A stretch of DNA of 64,000 nt from an uncultured Oscillibacter sp. (lineage in GTDB: Bacteria; Bacillota; Clostridia; Oscillospirales; Oscillospiraceae): NCBI GenBank assembly GCA_900544615.1, contig UQVS01000007.1, positions 1-64,000 of the forward strand, in the 5' to 3' direction. The first letter of the stretch is position 1; every line of letters starts with the position of its first letter. The notes beneath the pieces are model-generated. The model was not told the origin of the DNA. It did no database searches and saw nothing but the letters and a program-made list of their open reading frames with translations. A program made the translations under genes and the position numbers. Below, piece by piece: positions 17,307 to 26,194 of the stretch.

Positions 17307-17412
17307 CACCGTTTCTGTTTTGTGCCTGCACGGAAACACAGACGCTGCCCGGAACAGATCAATATGACTGCGCTGCTTCTCGCAGCCATTCCATTTTTGT
17401 GCAATTTGGTCA

Positions 17413-17450
17413 TGGACTTTTTTGATCATTTACTGTATATATGTATACAG
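17413..17450 (+). promoter_or_regulatory. Promoter with GntR-type palindrome for the citrate synthase operon
   Basis: Two overlapping promoter readings exist: TGGACT (17413-17418), 17 bp, TATATA (17436-17441); or TTGATC (17422-17427), 16 bp, TATACA (17444-17449). The palindrome CTGTATA-TATG-TATACAG (17433-17450) covers either -10 box. It contains the TGTATACA-like core commonly bound by FadR/FCD-type GntR regulators. The third gene position downstream encodes such a regulator, so repression by steric block is a sensible inference. Confidence 0.6.
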
Positions 17451-17499
17451 GTACACATGGATGCGCTGTAAAATCCAACGCCCCGGAAAGGAGCTTTTT

Positions 17500-18879
17500 A
17501 TGCTTGAACTATCTGCTAAGACCAACCTGCTGGAAGAGAATGATTACCGCTATTCCCTTCAGGATGTGAAGGACCCGGTCCTCTACCGGGACGTATACAA
17601 TTATGACGAAGTGCCCAAGGTGGCCTTCAACCACCGGCGGGTGCCTATGTCCATGCCGGCGGATATCTGGATCACGGATACCTCTTTCCGGGATGGTCAG
17701 CAGTCCATGAATCCCTATACGCCGGAACAGATCGAGCATCTGTTCAAGCTGCTGAGCAAGCTGGGCGGGCCTTACGGCCTGATCCGTCAGACGGAATTTT
17801 TCATTTACAGCAAGCGGGATCGGGAGGCCATTGAGCGCTGTCAGGCGCTGGGGCTGCGGTTCCCGGAGATCACCACATGGATCCGGGCCACCCGCGAGGA
17901 CTTCCGGATGGTCAAAGATCTGGGCATCAAGGAAACCGGTATTCTGGTTTCCTGCAGCGACTACCACATCTTCAAGAAAATGCAGATGACCCGCCGTCAG
18001 GCACTGGATTACTATCTGGCCACGGTGAAAGACGCTTTTGAGGCGGGGGTCATGCCCCGGTGCCATCTGGAGGATATCACCCGCGCTGATTTCTATGGGT
18101 TTGTGGTACCCTTTGTCAACGAGCTGATGGAGCTGTCCCACGAGGCGAAGATCCCCGTCCGCATCCGGGCCTGCGATACCATGGGCTACGGCGTCCCCTA
18201 TACCGAAGTGGCCCTGCCCCGCAGTGTCCCCGGTATTATCTACGGCCTGCAGCACTATTCCGGCGTGGAAAGCGAATATCTGGAATGGCACGGCCACAAC
18301 GACTTCTATAAAGCTGTTTCCAACGCCGCCACCGCATGGCTGTACGGCGCCAGCGGCGTAAATTGCTCCATGCTGGGCATCGGAGAGCGTACCGGCAACG
18401 TGCCTTTGGAGGCGATGGTCTTTGAGTACGCTTCCCTCCGGGGTTCTCTGGACGGCATGGATCCCACCGCCATCACGGAGATTGCCGATTACTTTGAGCA
18501 TGAGATCGGCTATCACATCCCGCCCATGACGCCCTTTGTGGGCCGGAACTTCAATGTCACGCGGGCTGGTATCCACGCCGACGGCCTTTTGAAAGACGAG
18601 GAGATCTACAACATCTTCAACACGGAAAAGTTGCTGGACCGTCCTGCGGCGGTGGCAGTCAGCAAGACCTCCGGCCTTGCGGGCATTGCCTACTGGATCA
18701 ACCAGAATTACCGTCTCAGGGGCGAGCACCAGCTCAGCAAGCATGACGCGCTGGTGGAAAAGCTGAAAGTCTGGGTGGACGAACAGTACGCCGGAGGCCG
18801 CACCACCGCCCTTTCCAATGAGGAACTGGAAGAAAAAATTGCAGAACTGTCCGGCGGCGTACTGAAGCCCCGCCATTGA
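17500..18879 (+). CDS. Probable citrate (Re)-synthase, isopropylmalate-synthase-like HMGL domain enzyme
   Basis: The 459-residue TIM-barrel protein of the HMG-CoA lyase/isopropylmalate synthase superfamily has DTSFRDGQQ at the start of the barrel and the metal-binding LEWHGHNDFYKAV block. Its C-terminal half lacks the LeuA leucine-binding domain. In Clostridium kluyveri a protein of this type is the Re-stereospecific citrate synthase. Aconitase and isocitrate dehydrogenase follow, so citrate formation from oxaloacetate and acetyl-CoA is the best call. The ATG at 17500 has AAAGGAG 6 nt upstream. Homocitrate or isopropylmalate synthase activity remains possible. Confidence 0.85.
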   Translation: MLELSAKTNLLEENDYRYSLQDVKDPVLYRDVYNYDEVPKVAFNHRRVPMSMPADIWITDTSFRDGQQSMNPYTPEQIEHLFKLLSKLGGPYGLIRQTEFFIYSKRDREAIERCQALGLRFPEITTWIRATREDFRMVKDLGIKETGILVSCSDYHIFKKMQMTRRQALDYYLATVKDAFEAGVMPRCHLEDITRADFYGFVVPFVNELMELSHEAKIPVRIRACDTMGYGVPYTEVALPRSVPGIIYGLQHYSGVESEYLEWHGHNDFYKAVSNAATAWLYGASGVNCSMLGIGERTGNVPLEAMVFEYASLRGSLDGMDPTAITEIADYFEHEIGYHIPPMTPFVGRNFNVTRAGIHADGLLKDEEIYNIFNTEKLLDRPAAVAVSKTSGLAGIAYWINQNYRLRGEHQLSKHDALVEKLKVWVDEQYAGGRTTALSNEELEEKIAELSGGVLKPRH

Positions 18880-18892
18880 GGAGGAACCCACC

Positions 18893-19567
18893 ATGATGAG
18901 AGATCACAAGCCCATTTCCATTGCCGATCAGGTTTTTGAGCAGCTGGAACGGGATATTCTGACCGGGAAATACCCGCAGGGCGAGGTTTTGAGCGAAATG
19001 CGCCTTTCCAGCGAGCTGGGCGTCAGCCGCACCCCCATCCGGGAGGCTATCCGCCGTCTGGAGCAGGAGCATATTCTGGAGGACACCAGCCGCGGGCTGG
19101 TGGTGGTAGGCATCTCCCGGCAGGATATGCTGGATATTTATGAGATCCGCCGCCAGCTGGAGGGCCTGGCTGCCAAGCGGGCCGCCGCCTGCATCACAGA
19201 CGATGTACTGAGTGAAATGAAGGAGGTCCTGGACCTGCAGCGCTTCTACATTGAAAGTGAAAAGGAGCCGGGCGAAAATTCCGATCAGGTCAAAAATCTG
19301 GACTCCCGGTTCCATGAATTGCTTTACAACAGCTGCGGCAGCCGTCCCTATGCGGACACGCTGATCTCCCTCCACAAGAAGATCATCAAATACCGCAAGG
19401 CGTCTGTGACCCATCACAGCCGTGCGGTTCATGCTTTGGAGGAACACCTTGCTATTTACGATGCGCTGGCGGCTCATGACGGCGAAAAAGCTGCGGAAGC
19501 GGCGCTGCACCATGTAGCCAACGCGGGGGTCAATATTGCGGGCATGACCCGGAAAGAAGAGGGTTGA
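18893..19567 (+). CDS. GntR-family regulator (FadR/FCD subfamily)
   Basis: A 224-residue regulator. The N-terminal winged helix (residues 8-75) has SSELGVSRTPIREAIRRLEQ. The C-terminal helical FCD ligand domain has the metal/acid-binding Asp and His residues in LDSRFHELLY and later VTHHSRAV with EEHLAIYDAL. It is located between citrate synthase and aconitase with 13 and 3 bp gaps, so it almost certainly controls this operon, with an organic acid such as citrate as plausible effector. The palindrome at 17433-17450 is its likely operator. Confidence 0.92.
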   Translation: MMRDHKPISIADQVFEQLERDILTGKYPQGEVLSEMRLSSELGVSRTPIREAIRRLEQEHILEDTSRGLVVVGISRQDMLDIYEIRRQLEGLAAKRAAACITDDVLSEMKEVLDLQRFYIESEKEPGENSDQVKNLDSRFHELLYNSCGSRPYADTLISLHKKIIKYRKASVTHHSRAVHALEEHLAIYDALAAHDGEKAAEAALHHVANAGVNIAGMTRKEEG

Positions 19568-19570
19568 ATC

Positions 19571-21499
19571 ATGGGAAAGACATTAACGGAAAAGCTCATT
19601 GCCGCCCATCTGGTCAGCGGCACCATGGAACCGGGAACAGAGGTGGCTCTGCGGATCGACCAGACGCTGACGCAGGACGCCACCGGCACCATGGCCTATC
19701 TGGAATTCGAGTCCATGGGGATCGACCGGGTCAAGACGAAGCGTTCTGTTGCCTATATCGACCACAATACCCTGCAATCCGGCTTTGAGAACGCCGACGA
19801 CCACCGCTATATCCAGTCCGTTGCCGCCAAGCACGGCATCTGGTTCTCCCGCCCCGGCAACGGCATCTGCCATCAGGTACATCTGGAACGCTTCGGCGTA
19901 CCGGGCCAGACCCTCATCGGTTCCGACAGCCACACTCCCACCGGCGGCGGCATTGGAATGCTGGCCTTCGGCGCCGGCGGCATGGACGTGGCGGTAGCCA
20001 TGGGCGGCGGCGCATACTATATCAATATGCCCAAAGTCATCCGCGTGGAGCTGACCGGCTCCCTCCGGCCCTTTGTCACAGCCAAGGACGTCAGTCTGGA
20101 ACTGCTGCGGATTCTCTCTGTCAAGGGCGGCGTGGGTCATGTGATCGAATGGGGCGGCCTCGGCGTGGCCAGTTTGTCCGTGCCGGAGCGGGCTACCATC
20201 ACCAACATGGGCACGGAGCTGGGCGCTACCACCTCCATTTTCCCCTCGGATGAAGTGACCCGTGCCTTCCTGAAAGCCCAGGGCCGCGAGCAGGACTTTA
20301 CTCCCCTCTCCGCCGACCCGGATGCGGAGTACGCGCGGATCATCCATATCGATCTGGACACGCTGGAACCCCTGATCGCCTGTCCCCATATGCCGGACAA
20401 CGTGGTTACTGTCCGCAGCCTGAAAGGCACCAGAGTGGATCAGGTCTGTATCGGTTCCTGCACCAATTCCTCCCTGTATGATATGCTGAAGTCTGCCGCC
20501 ATGCTGAAGGGCAGAACGGTGGCACCCTCTGTGAGTATGTCCGTGTCCCCCGGCTCCCGGCAGGTGCTGACCATGCTGGCAAACTGCGGCGCGCTGTCCG
20601 ACATTCTGGCTTCCGGCGCACGGCTGCTGGAATGTGCCTGCGGCCCCTGCATCGGCATGGGCTTTTCGCCCAACTCCGGCGGCGTGAGCCTGCGGACCTT
20701 CAACCGCAACTTTGAGGGCCGCAGCGGCACAGCAGACGCCAAGGTGTATCTGGTGTCCCCGGAAACCGCCGTGGCCGCCGCCCTCACCGGCGAGATCACC
20801 GATCCCAGAGAGCTGGGTCTGGAAGCGCTCCATGTGGAGATGCCGGATCACTTCCTGATCGACGACAGCGCCGTGCTGGCGCCTGCACCTGCGGAAGAGG
20901 CAGCCAAGCTGGAAGTCCTCCGCGGCCCCAATATCAAGGAATTCCCTCAGGGCAGGCCGGTGGGCGATACCATCACAGCCAGACTGACGCTGAAGGTGGG
21001 GGACAACATCACCACCGACCACATCATGCCCGCAGGCGCGAAAATTCTGCCCTACCGCTCCAATATCCCCAAGCTGTCGGAGTTCTGCTTCGCCGTCTGC
21101 GACAAGGACTTTGCAAAGAACGCCAGAGAGGCCGGGGAAACCATTTTAGTGGGCGGCAGCAACTACGGTCAGGGCTCCTCCCGTGAGCACGCCGCGCTGG
21201 TGCCGCTGTATCTGGGCGTCCGGGCGGTCATTGCCAAGAGCTTTGCCCGGATCCACGCCGCCAACCTCATCAATGCCGGCATCCTGCCCCTGACCTTTGC
21301 GAATCCTGACGATTACGGCACGCTGACCCAGGGGGAGACCCTGACCCTCACCGGCATTGACGCCGGGCTGGACAGCGGCACCATGACCCTTCACGTCGGC
21401 GGCCGGGAGATTCCCGCCTGCGGCAGCTTTACCAAGCGTCAGGCAGCCATGCTCCGGGCAGGCGGCCTGCTGAACTACACGAAAGAAGGCAACGACTGA
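19571..21499 (+). CDS. Aconitate hydratase
   Basis: A 642-residue aconitase that interconverts citrate and isocitrate through a [4Fe-4S] cluster. The three cluster cysteines are in GSCTNSS and CACGPCIGMG. The early domain has LIGSDSHTPTGGG. The C-terminal swivel domain has the substrate Ser/Arg motif NYGQGSSREHAAL. The length matches the shorter bacterial/mitochondrial-like monomeric type found in anaerobes. It follows the regulator by 3 bp, and its stop overlaps the isocitrate dehydrogenase ATG. Confidence 0.96.
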   Translation: MGKTLTEKLIAAHLVSGTMEPGTEVALRIDQTLTQDATGTMAYLEFESMGIDRVKTKRSVAYIDHNTLQSGFENADDHRYIQSVAAKHGIWFSRPGNGICHQVHLERFGVPGQTLIGSDSHTPTGGGIGMLAFGAGGMDVAVAMGGGAYYINMPKVIRVELTGSLRPFVTAKDVSLELLRILSVKGGVGHVIEWGGLGVASLSVPERATITNMGTELGATTSIFPSDEVTRAFLKAQGREQDFTPLSADPDAEYARIIHIDLDTLEPLIACPHMPDNVVTVRSLKGTRVDQVCIGSCTNSSLYDMLKSAAMLKGRTVAPSVSMSVSPGSRQVLTMLANCGALSDILASGARLLECACGPCIGMGFSPNSGGVSLRTFNRNFEGRSGTADAKVYLVSPETAVAAALTGEITDPRELGLEALHVEMPDHFLIDDSAVLAPAPAEEAAKLEVLRGPNIKEFPQGRPVGDTITARLTLKVGDNITTDHIMPAGAKILPYRSNIPKLSEFCFAVCDKDFAKNAREAGETILVGGSNYGQGSSREHAALVPLYLGVRAVIAKSFARIHAANLINAGILPLTFANPDDYGTLTQGETLTLTGIDAGLDSGTMTLHVGGREIPACGSFTKRQAAMLRAGGLLNYTKEGND

Positions 21500-22647
21500 T
21501 GGCAGATTATGAGAAAATCCTCAATGACGCGGCGGAGCATTTCCGCGCCCTGCTGACCGAGCAGCTTCACCGGCAGGAACGGATGGCACAGGGAACCCCG
21601 GCCAGGGACTTTGCCCACATGGAACACATCGTCATCGGCCTGATCCCCGGCGACGGCATTGGCCCCATCATTATGACCCAGGCCCGCCGGGTGTTGGAAA
21701 AGCTGCTGGTGGCGGAAATTGCCGGCGGCCGGGTGGAGCTGCGGGACATTCACGGCCTGACCATCGAAAACCGCACCGCTCAGGGCAAGGCGATCCCCGA
21801 CGACGTGCTGGAAGCCATGAAGGGCTGCGACGTCCTGCTGAAAGGTCCCACGGAGACCCCCAAGGGCGGCACGCTGGAAAGCGCCAACGTGGCCATGCGC
21901 CGGGAGCTGGATCTCTTCGCCAATGTGCGGCCGGTGTCCGTCCCGGAAGCCGGGATCGACTGGACGTTTTTCCGGGAAAATACGGAGGGCGAGTACGCGT
22001 TGGGCAGCCGGGGCATCGAGGTCCCGGATATGCTCAGCGTGGATTTCAAGGTCACAACGGACGCCGGTACCCGCCGGATTGCCAGAGCCGCCTTTGAGTT
22101 TGCCCGTGCCAACGGCAAGACCAACGTGGCCATTGTCACCAAGGCCAACATCATGAAGAAAACCGACGGGATGTTCACCCGCATCTGCCATGAGGTGGCG
22201 GCGGATTACCCGGAGATCACCGCCGAGGACTGGTATATTGATATCATGACCGCCAATCTGGTGAACCCGGAGATCCGCAGCAAATTTCAGGTGTTCGTAC
22301 TGCCAAACCTGTACGGCGATATCATTACCGATGAGGCTGCCCAGATTCAGGGCGGCGTCGGCACGGCGGGCAGCGCCAACACCGGTAGCCGGTATGCCAT
22401 GTTTGAAGCCGTCCACGGCACGGCCCCCCGCCTCATTGCCGACGGCGAGGGCGACTATGCAAATCCCGCCAGTATCCTGAAAGCGGCGGAGCTGCTGCTG
22501 CGGCACATCGCCATGGCGGACAAGGCGGATCGGCTTTCCGCCGCCATGCGCCTTTGCACGGAGACGGAGCGTCGGGTGGTGATGACCGGCCACCGGGACG
22601 GCGCCTCCTGCGCCGAATTCGGCGACTACCTGCTGGAAAAGCTGTAA
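21499..22647 (+). CDS. Isocitrate dehydrogenase (isocitrate/isopropylmalate dehydrogenase family)
   Basis: A 382-residue beta-decarboxylating dehydrogenase making 2-oxoglutarate from isocitrate. It has LIPGDGIGP, the substrate Arg/Tyr region FFRENTEGEYALG, the Lys in VTKANIMKKTDG, the metal Asp residues in PNLYGDIITDEAA, and the adenine-binding HGTAPRLI. An N-terminal helix extension of about 40 residues precedes the family start. Operon context with aconitase favours isocitrate over isopropylmalate. HGTAP followed by no classical NADP residues suggests NAD use, but this is weak. It is the last gene of the operon. Confidence 0.9.
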   Translation: MADYEKILNDAAEHFRALLTEQLHRQERMAQGTPARDFAHMEHIVIGLIPGDGIGPIIMTQARRVLEKLLVAEIAGGRVELRDIHGLTIENRTAQGKAIPDDVLEAMKGCDVLLKGPTETPKGGTLESANVAMRRELDLFANVRPVSVPEAGIDWTFFRENTEGEYALGSRGIEVPDMLSVDFKVTTDAGTRRIARAAFEFARANGKTNVAIVTKANIMKKTDGMFTRICHEVAADYPEITAEDWYIDIMTANLVNPEIRSKFQVFVLPNLYGDIITDEAAQIQGGVGTAGSANTGSRYAMFEAVHGTAPRLIADGEGDYANPASILKAAELLLRHIAMADKADRLSAAMRLCTETERRVVMTGHRDGASCAEFGDYLLEKL

Positions 22648-22657
22648 AATAATCAAA

Positions 22658-22689
22658 GAAGCGCCTCTGACTCTCGTCAGAGGCGCTCT
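22658..22689. terminator. Bidirectional terminator between isocitrate dehydrogenase and ftsH genes
   Basis: The perfect 12-bp stem AGCGCCTCTGAC/GTCAGAGGCGCT with loop TCTC lies between convergent genes. Short T-rich tracts flank both sides. Confidence 0.82.
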
Positions 22690-22700
22690 TCTGTGGCGTT

Positions 22701-24515
22701 TTATCCGTTGAGGATGTTCATGAACTCCTCGCCGGTGATGGCCTCTTTCTCATAGAGGTACTTGGCCAGTTCGTCCAGCTTGGCCCGGTTTTCCGTCAGA
22801 ATATTCAGCGCCTTCTGATGCTCGGATTTCACCAGCTCCACCACCTTGCGGTCGATCTGTGCCTGGGTCTCGGCAGAGCAGGCCAGAGAGGCGTCCCCGC
22901 CCAGATACTGGTTCGTCACGGTTTCCAGCGCCACCATGTCGAAGTCGCTGCTCATGCCGTACCGGGTGATCATGGCGCGGGCCAGCTTGGTGGCCTGCTC
23001 AATATCGTTGGACGCGCCGGTGGAGATCACGCCGAACTGTACCTCCTCGGCGGCCCGGCCGCCGGTGAGGGTGGCAATCTTGTTTTCGATCTCCTCTTTG
23101 GTCATCAGGTAGTGGTTGCCCTCCTCCACCTGCATGGTGTAGCCCAGCGCGCCGGAGGTACGGGGAATGATGGTGATCTTCTGCACCGGGGCGGAGTTGG
23201 TCTGCTTGGCAGCCACCAGCGCGTGGCCAATCTCATGGTAGGCCACCGTCCACTTTTCCTTGTCCGTGAGAATGGCATTTTTCTTCTGGTATCCGGCAAT
23301 GACCACCTCAATGCTCTCCTCCAGATCCGCCTGTGTGGCGAACTTCCGGCCATCCCGGACCGCGCGGAGAGCGGCCTCGTTGACGATGTTGGCCAGCTCT
23401 GCGCCGGAAGCGCCGGAGGCCATGCGGGCCACCTTTTCAAAGTCCACATCCTCCGCCACCTTGATTTTTCTGGCATGGACTTTCAGGATTGCCTCACGGC
23501 CCTTCAGATCCGGCAGCTCCACCGGCACCCGGCGGTCAAACCGGCCGGGACGGGTCAGGGCGGGATCCAGAGATTCCGGACGGTTGGTGGCGGCGAGAAT
23601 GATGACGCCGGTGTTGCCCTCGAAACCGTCCATTTCCGTGAGCAGCTGGTTCAGGGTCTGCTCCCGCTCGTCATTGCCGCCCATCTGGCCGTCACGCTTC
23701 TTGCCGATGGCGTCGATCTCGTCGATAAACACGATGCAGGGAGCCTTTTCCTTGGCCTGTCTGAAAAGATCCCGCACCTTGCTGGCCCCCATGCCCACGA
23801 ACATCTCCACAAACTCGGAGCCGGACATGGAGAAGAAGGGGACATTGGCTTCACCGGCCACAGCCTTGGCCAGCATGGTCTTGCCGGTACCCGGAGGGCC
23901 AACCAGCAGCACGCCCTTGGGCATGGAAGCACCGATCTCCTGATACCTGCTGGGATCGTGGAGGTAGTCCACGATCTCTGTCAGATTCTCCTTGGCCTCG
24001 TCCTCACCGGCTACATCGTCAAACTTGATGCCCTCGGCGGATTTCACATATACCTTGGCGTTGGATTTGCCCATATTGAACATCATGGAGTTGCCGCCGC
24101 CCATTTTTTCCGTCATCTTCTTGGACACGAACTGTCCCAGCGCAAGGAAGATGAGGATGGGCGCCGCCCAGCTGAGAATATTCACCAGCAGGGAGGTCTG
24201 CTCGATCTCTTCGCCGGTGGTGGATACCCCGGCATCCAGCAGCCGCTGCACCAGACCGTCGTCCGGCACCATGGCGGTCTTGTAAATGGACTTTTCATCC
24301 TTGCTGGTGAAGAGAATACGGTTATCCTGCTCCTGAATCTCCACCTTGCCGATCTCACCCTGCTGCGTCATGGTGACGAAGGTGTTGTAATCCACCTCCT
24401 TGACCTGATACTGGGACAGCCAGGGCATGGCGATGAAGTTGAACAGCATCACCAGCAGCATTGCCACAATGTAATAGAAAATCAGAGGCTTCTTTGGGGA
24501 TCTGACTTCGTTCAT
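22701..24515 (-). CDS. ftsH: ATP-dependent zinc metalloprotease FtsH
   Basis: A membrane AAA+ protease (604 residues) that degrades misfolded membrane and short-lived regulatory proteins. Two N-terminal membrane helices flank an extracytoplasmic domain (about residues 10-30 and 110-130). Walker A is GPPGTGKT, Walker B is IVFIDEIDAIG, and SRH is AATNRPESLDPALTRPGRFDR. The zinc site is HEIGH with a distal Asp in the M41 domain. The ATG at 24515 follows GAAGGAG and gives the usual short cytoplasmic start. It is divergent from obgE. Confidence 0.97.
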   Translation of the reverse strand: MNEVRSPKKPLIFYYIVAMLLVMLFNFIAMPWLSQYQVKEVDYNTFVTMTQQGEIGKVEIQEQDNRILFTSKDEKSIYKTAMVPDDGLVQRLLDAGVSTTGEEIEQTSLLVNILSWAAPILIFLALGQFVSKKMTEKMGGGNSMMFNMGKSNAKVYVKSAEGIKFDDVAGEDEAKENLTEIVDYLHDPSRYQEIGASMPKGVLLVGPPGTGKTMLAKAVAGEANVPFFSMSGSEFVEMFVGMGASKVRDLFRQAKEKAPCIVFIDEIDAIGKKRDGQMGGNDEREQTLNQLLTEMDGFEGNTGVIILAATNRPESLDPALTRPGRFDRRVPVELPDLKGREAILKVHARKIKVAEDVDFEKVARMASGASGAELANIVNEAALRAVRDGRKFATQADLEESIEVVIAGYQKKNAILTDKEKWTVAYHEIGHALVAAKQTNSAPVQKITIIPRTSGALGYTMQVEEGNHYLMTKEEIENKIATLTGGRAAEEVQFGVISTGASNDIEQATKLARAMITRYGMSSDFDMVALETVTNQYLGGDASLACSAETQAQIDRKVVELVKSEHQKALNILTENRAKLDELAKYLYEKEAITGEEFMNILNG

Positions 24516-24635
24516 ACGGGTCACTCCTTCAAGTAATTGCCTTATTCTATCATCATTTTTTCCCGGATACAAGGCATATTTTGTGACTGAGAGCCGCTTT
24601 TCGGCAATTTTCTGTGTCAAATCTGTGAATTTTGC

Positions 24636-24664
24636 TTGACGTGTCCGTGTGTTTTCGATAAAAT
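24636..24664 (+). promoter_or_regulatory. Promoter of obgE
   Basis: TTGACG (24636-24641), a 17-bp spacer and TAAAAT (24659-24664), about 60 bp before the obgE ATG. Confidence 0.7.
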
Positions 24665-24724
24665 GAAATGTCAACAGCAAATTGGAAATCATAAGAAATA
24701 TTTCAGATATACGAAAGGCAGCAT

Positions 24725-26011
24725 ATGGCAACAACATTCATTGATAAGGCCCGGATCACTGTCCGGGCAGGCAACGGCGGCAACGGCGCCGTTGCGTTCC
24801 ACCGGGAAAAATATGTGGCGGCCGGCGGCCCGGATGGCGGCGACGGCGGCAAGGGCGGTTCCATTATCCTGCAAGTGGACGACAATATGTCCACCCTGAT
24901 GGATTTCCGCTATAAGCGCAAATACGTGGCGGAAAACGGCGTGGACGGTCAGGGCGGCCGCAAATCCGGCAAGGACGGCGGGAACCTAGTGATCCGCGTC
25001 CCCCGCGGTACGCTGGTGCGGGACGCGGAGACCAATGAGATCATCAAGGACATGAGCGGCGACGAGCCTTACGTTCTCTGCAAGGGCGGCCGGGGCGGCT
25101 GGGGCAATATGCACTTTGCCACCCCCACCCGGCAGGTCCCCCGCTTTGCCAAGGCCGGTCTGCCCGGCGAGAGCCACGATGTGTTTCTGGAGCTGAAGCT
25201 GCTGGCGGACGTGGGCCTTATCGGCTTCCCCAACGTGGGCAAGTCCACGCTGCTGAGCGTGGTGTCCAAGGCACAGCCCAAAATTGCCAACTATCACTTC
25301 ACCACCCTGTATCCCAACCTGGGTGTGGTGTGGGTGGACGAGGGCGTGTCCTTTGTCATGGCGGATATTCCCGGCATCATTGAAGGCGCCAGCGAGGGCG
25401 CGGGCCTTGGCCACGACTTCCTGCGCCACATCGACCGCTGCCGCCTGCTGGTACACGTGGTAGACGTATCCGGCAGCGAGGGGCGGGACCCGGTGGCGGA
25501 CTTTGACGCCATCAACACCGAGCTGGAGCAGTACAGCCCGGATCTTGCCGGACGTCCCCAGATCGTGGCGGCCAACAAGGTGGACATCATGGCCGACCCC
25601 GAAAATCTGGAGCGGCTCCGGACTCATGTGGAAGCGAAGGGCTTTGCGCTGATGGAAATCTCCGCTGCGGCGCATCAGGGAACAAGAGAGCTGGTGGGCA
25701 AGGTGGCGGAAATGCTGGCAGCACTGCCGCCGGTTACGGTGTATGAGCCGGAATATGTACCCAAGCCGCCGGTGGTGGATACCAGCGAGCCGCTGGATAT
25801 CCAGCGGCTGGATGACGGCCACACCTGGCTCATTCAGGGGCCGTGGCTCCAGCGGCTTATGGCCAACGTCAATTTTGACGATTATGAGAGCCGTATGTGG
25901 TTCGACAAGGCGCTCCGGGAGTCCGGCCTGTACCGGCAGCTGGAGGAGCGGGGCATTCAGGACGGCGATACCGTTTCTCTGGACGGCTACGAATTTGAAT
26001 ATCAGATCTGA
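24725..26011 (+). CDS. obgE: GTPase ObgE/CgtA
   Basis: An essential GTPase linked to 50S ribosome assembly and stress control. The Obg glycine-rich fold occupies residues 1-155 (GGPDGGDGGKGG, GGRGGWGN). The G domain has GFPNVGKSTLL (G1), DIPGIIEGASEG (G3) and NKVD (G4). A C-terminal OCT domain (about 345-428) is present, as in Gram-positive bacteria. Length 428 is normal. A canonical ribosome site is weak: GAAAGGCAGCAT precedes the ATG. Confidence 0.97.
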   Translation: MATTFIDKARITVRAGNGGNGAVAFHREKYVAAGGPDGGDGGKGGSIILQVDDNMSTLMDFRYKRKYVAENGVDGQGGRKSGKDGGNLVIRVPRGTLVRDAETNEIIKDMSGDEPYVLCKGGRGGWGNMHFATPTRQVPRFAKAGLPGESHDVFLELKLLADVGLIGFPNVGKSTLLSVVSKAQPKIANYHFTTLYPNLGVVWVDEGVSFVMADIPGIIEGASEGAGLGHDFLRHIDRCRLLVHVVDVSGSEGRDPVADFDAINTELEQYSPDLAGRPQIVAANKVDIMADPENLERLRTHVEAKGFALMEISAAAHQGTRELVGKVAEMLAALPPVTVYEPEYVPKPPVVDTSEPLDIQRLDDGHTWLIQGPWLQRLMANVNFDDYESRMWFDKALRESGLYRQLEERGIQDGDTVSLDGYEFEYQI

Positions 26012-26021
26012 CAGCAAAAGC

Positions 26022-26130
26022 GCCGGGAGAAATGCCGTCCCGCTGTCCGCGGTGGGACAGACGCTTCCCGGCAGTCCTGCGGAAATAGAAGATCCCCTGT
26101 TGAGAAGAAATTCTCAACAGGGGATCTTTT
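26022..26130. terminator. Tandem hairpins between obgE and the ABC transporter ATPase gene
   Basis: The first structure pairs GCCGGGA with TCCCGGC (26022-26073), with inner pairing. The second is a perfect 18-bp stem starting AAGATCCCCTGTTGAG, with tetraloop GAAA, followed by TTTTCTTT on the plus strand (26089-26130). The second is a strong terminator for obgE. The first may serve the convergent minus-strand operon. Confidence 0.82.
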
Positions 26131-26194
26131 CTTTGATGGGAAACAGTCTGTCTGCAAATGATTTTTCCTGTACGCCGGAAAGAGGAATCCCCGG

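Noticed and set aside
22818..24536. A plus-strand open frame of about 570 codons opposite ftsH
   Set aside because: Antisense to an unambiguous FtsH gene; composition is that of reversed codons.
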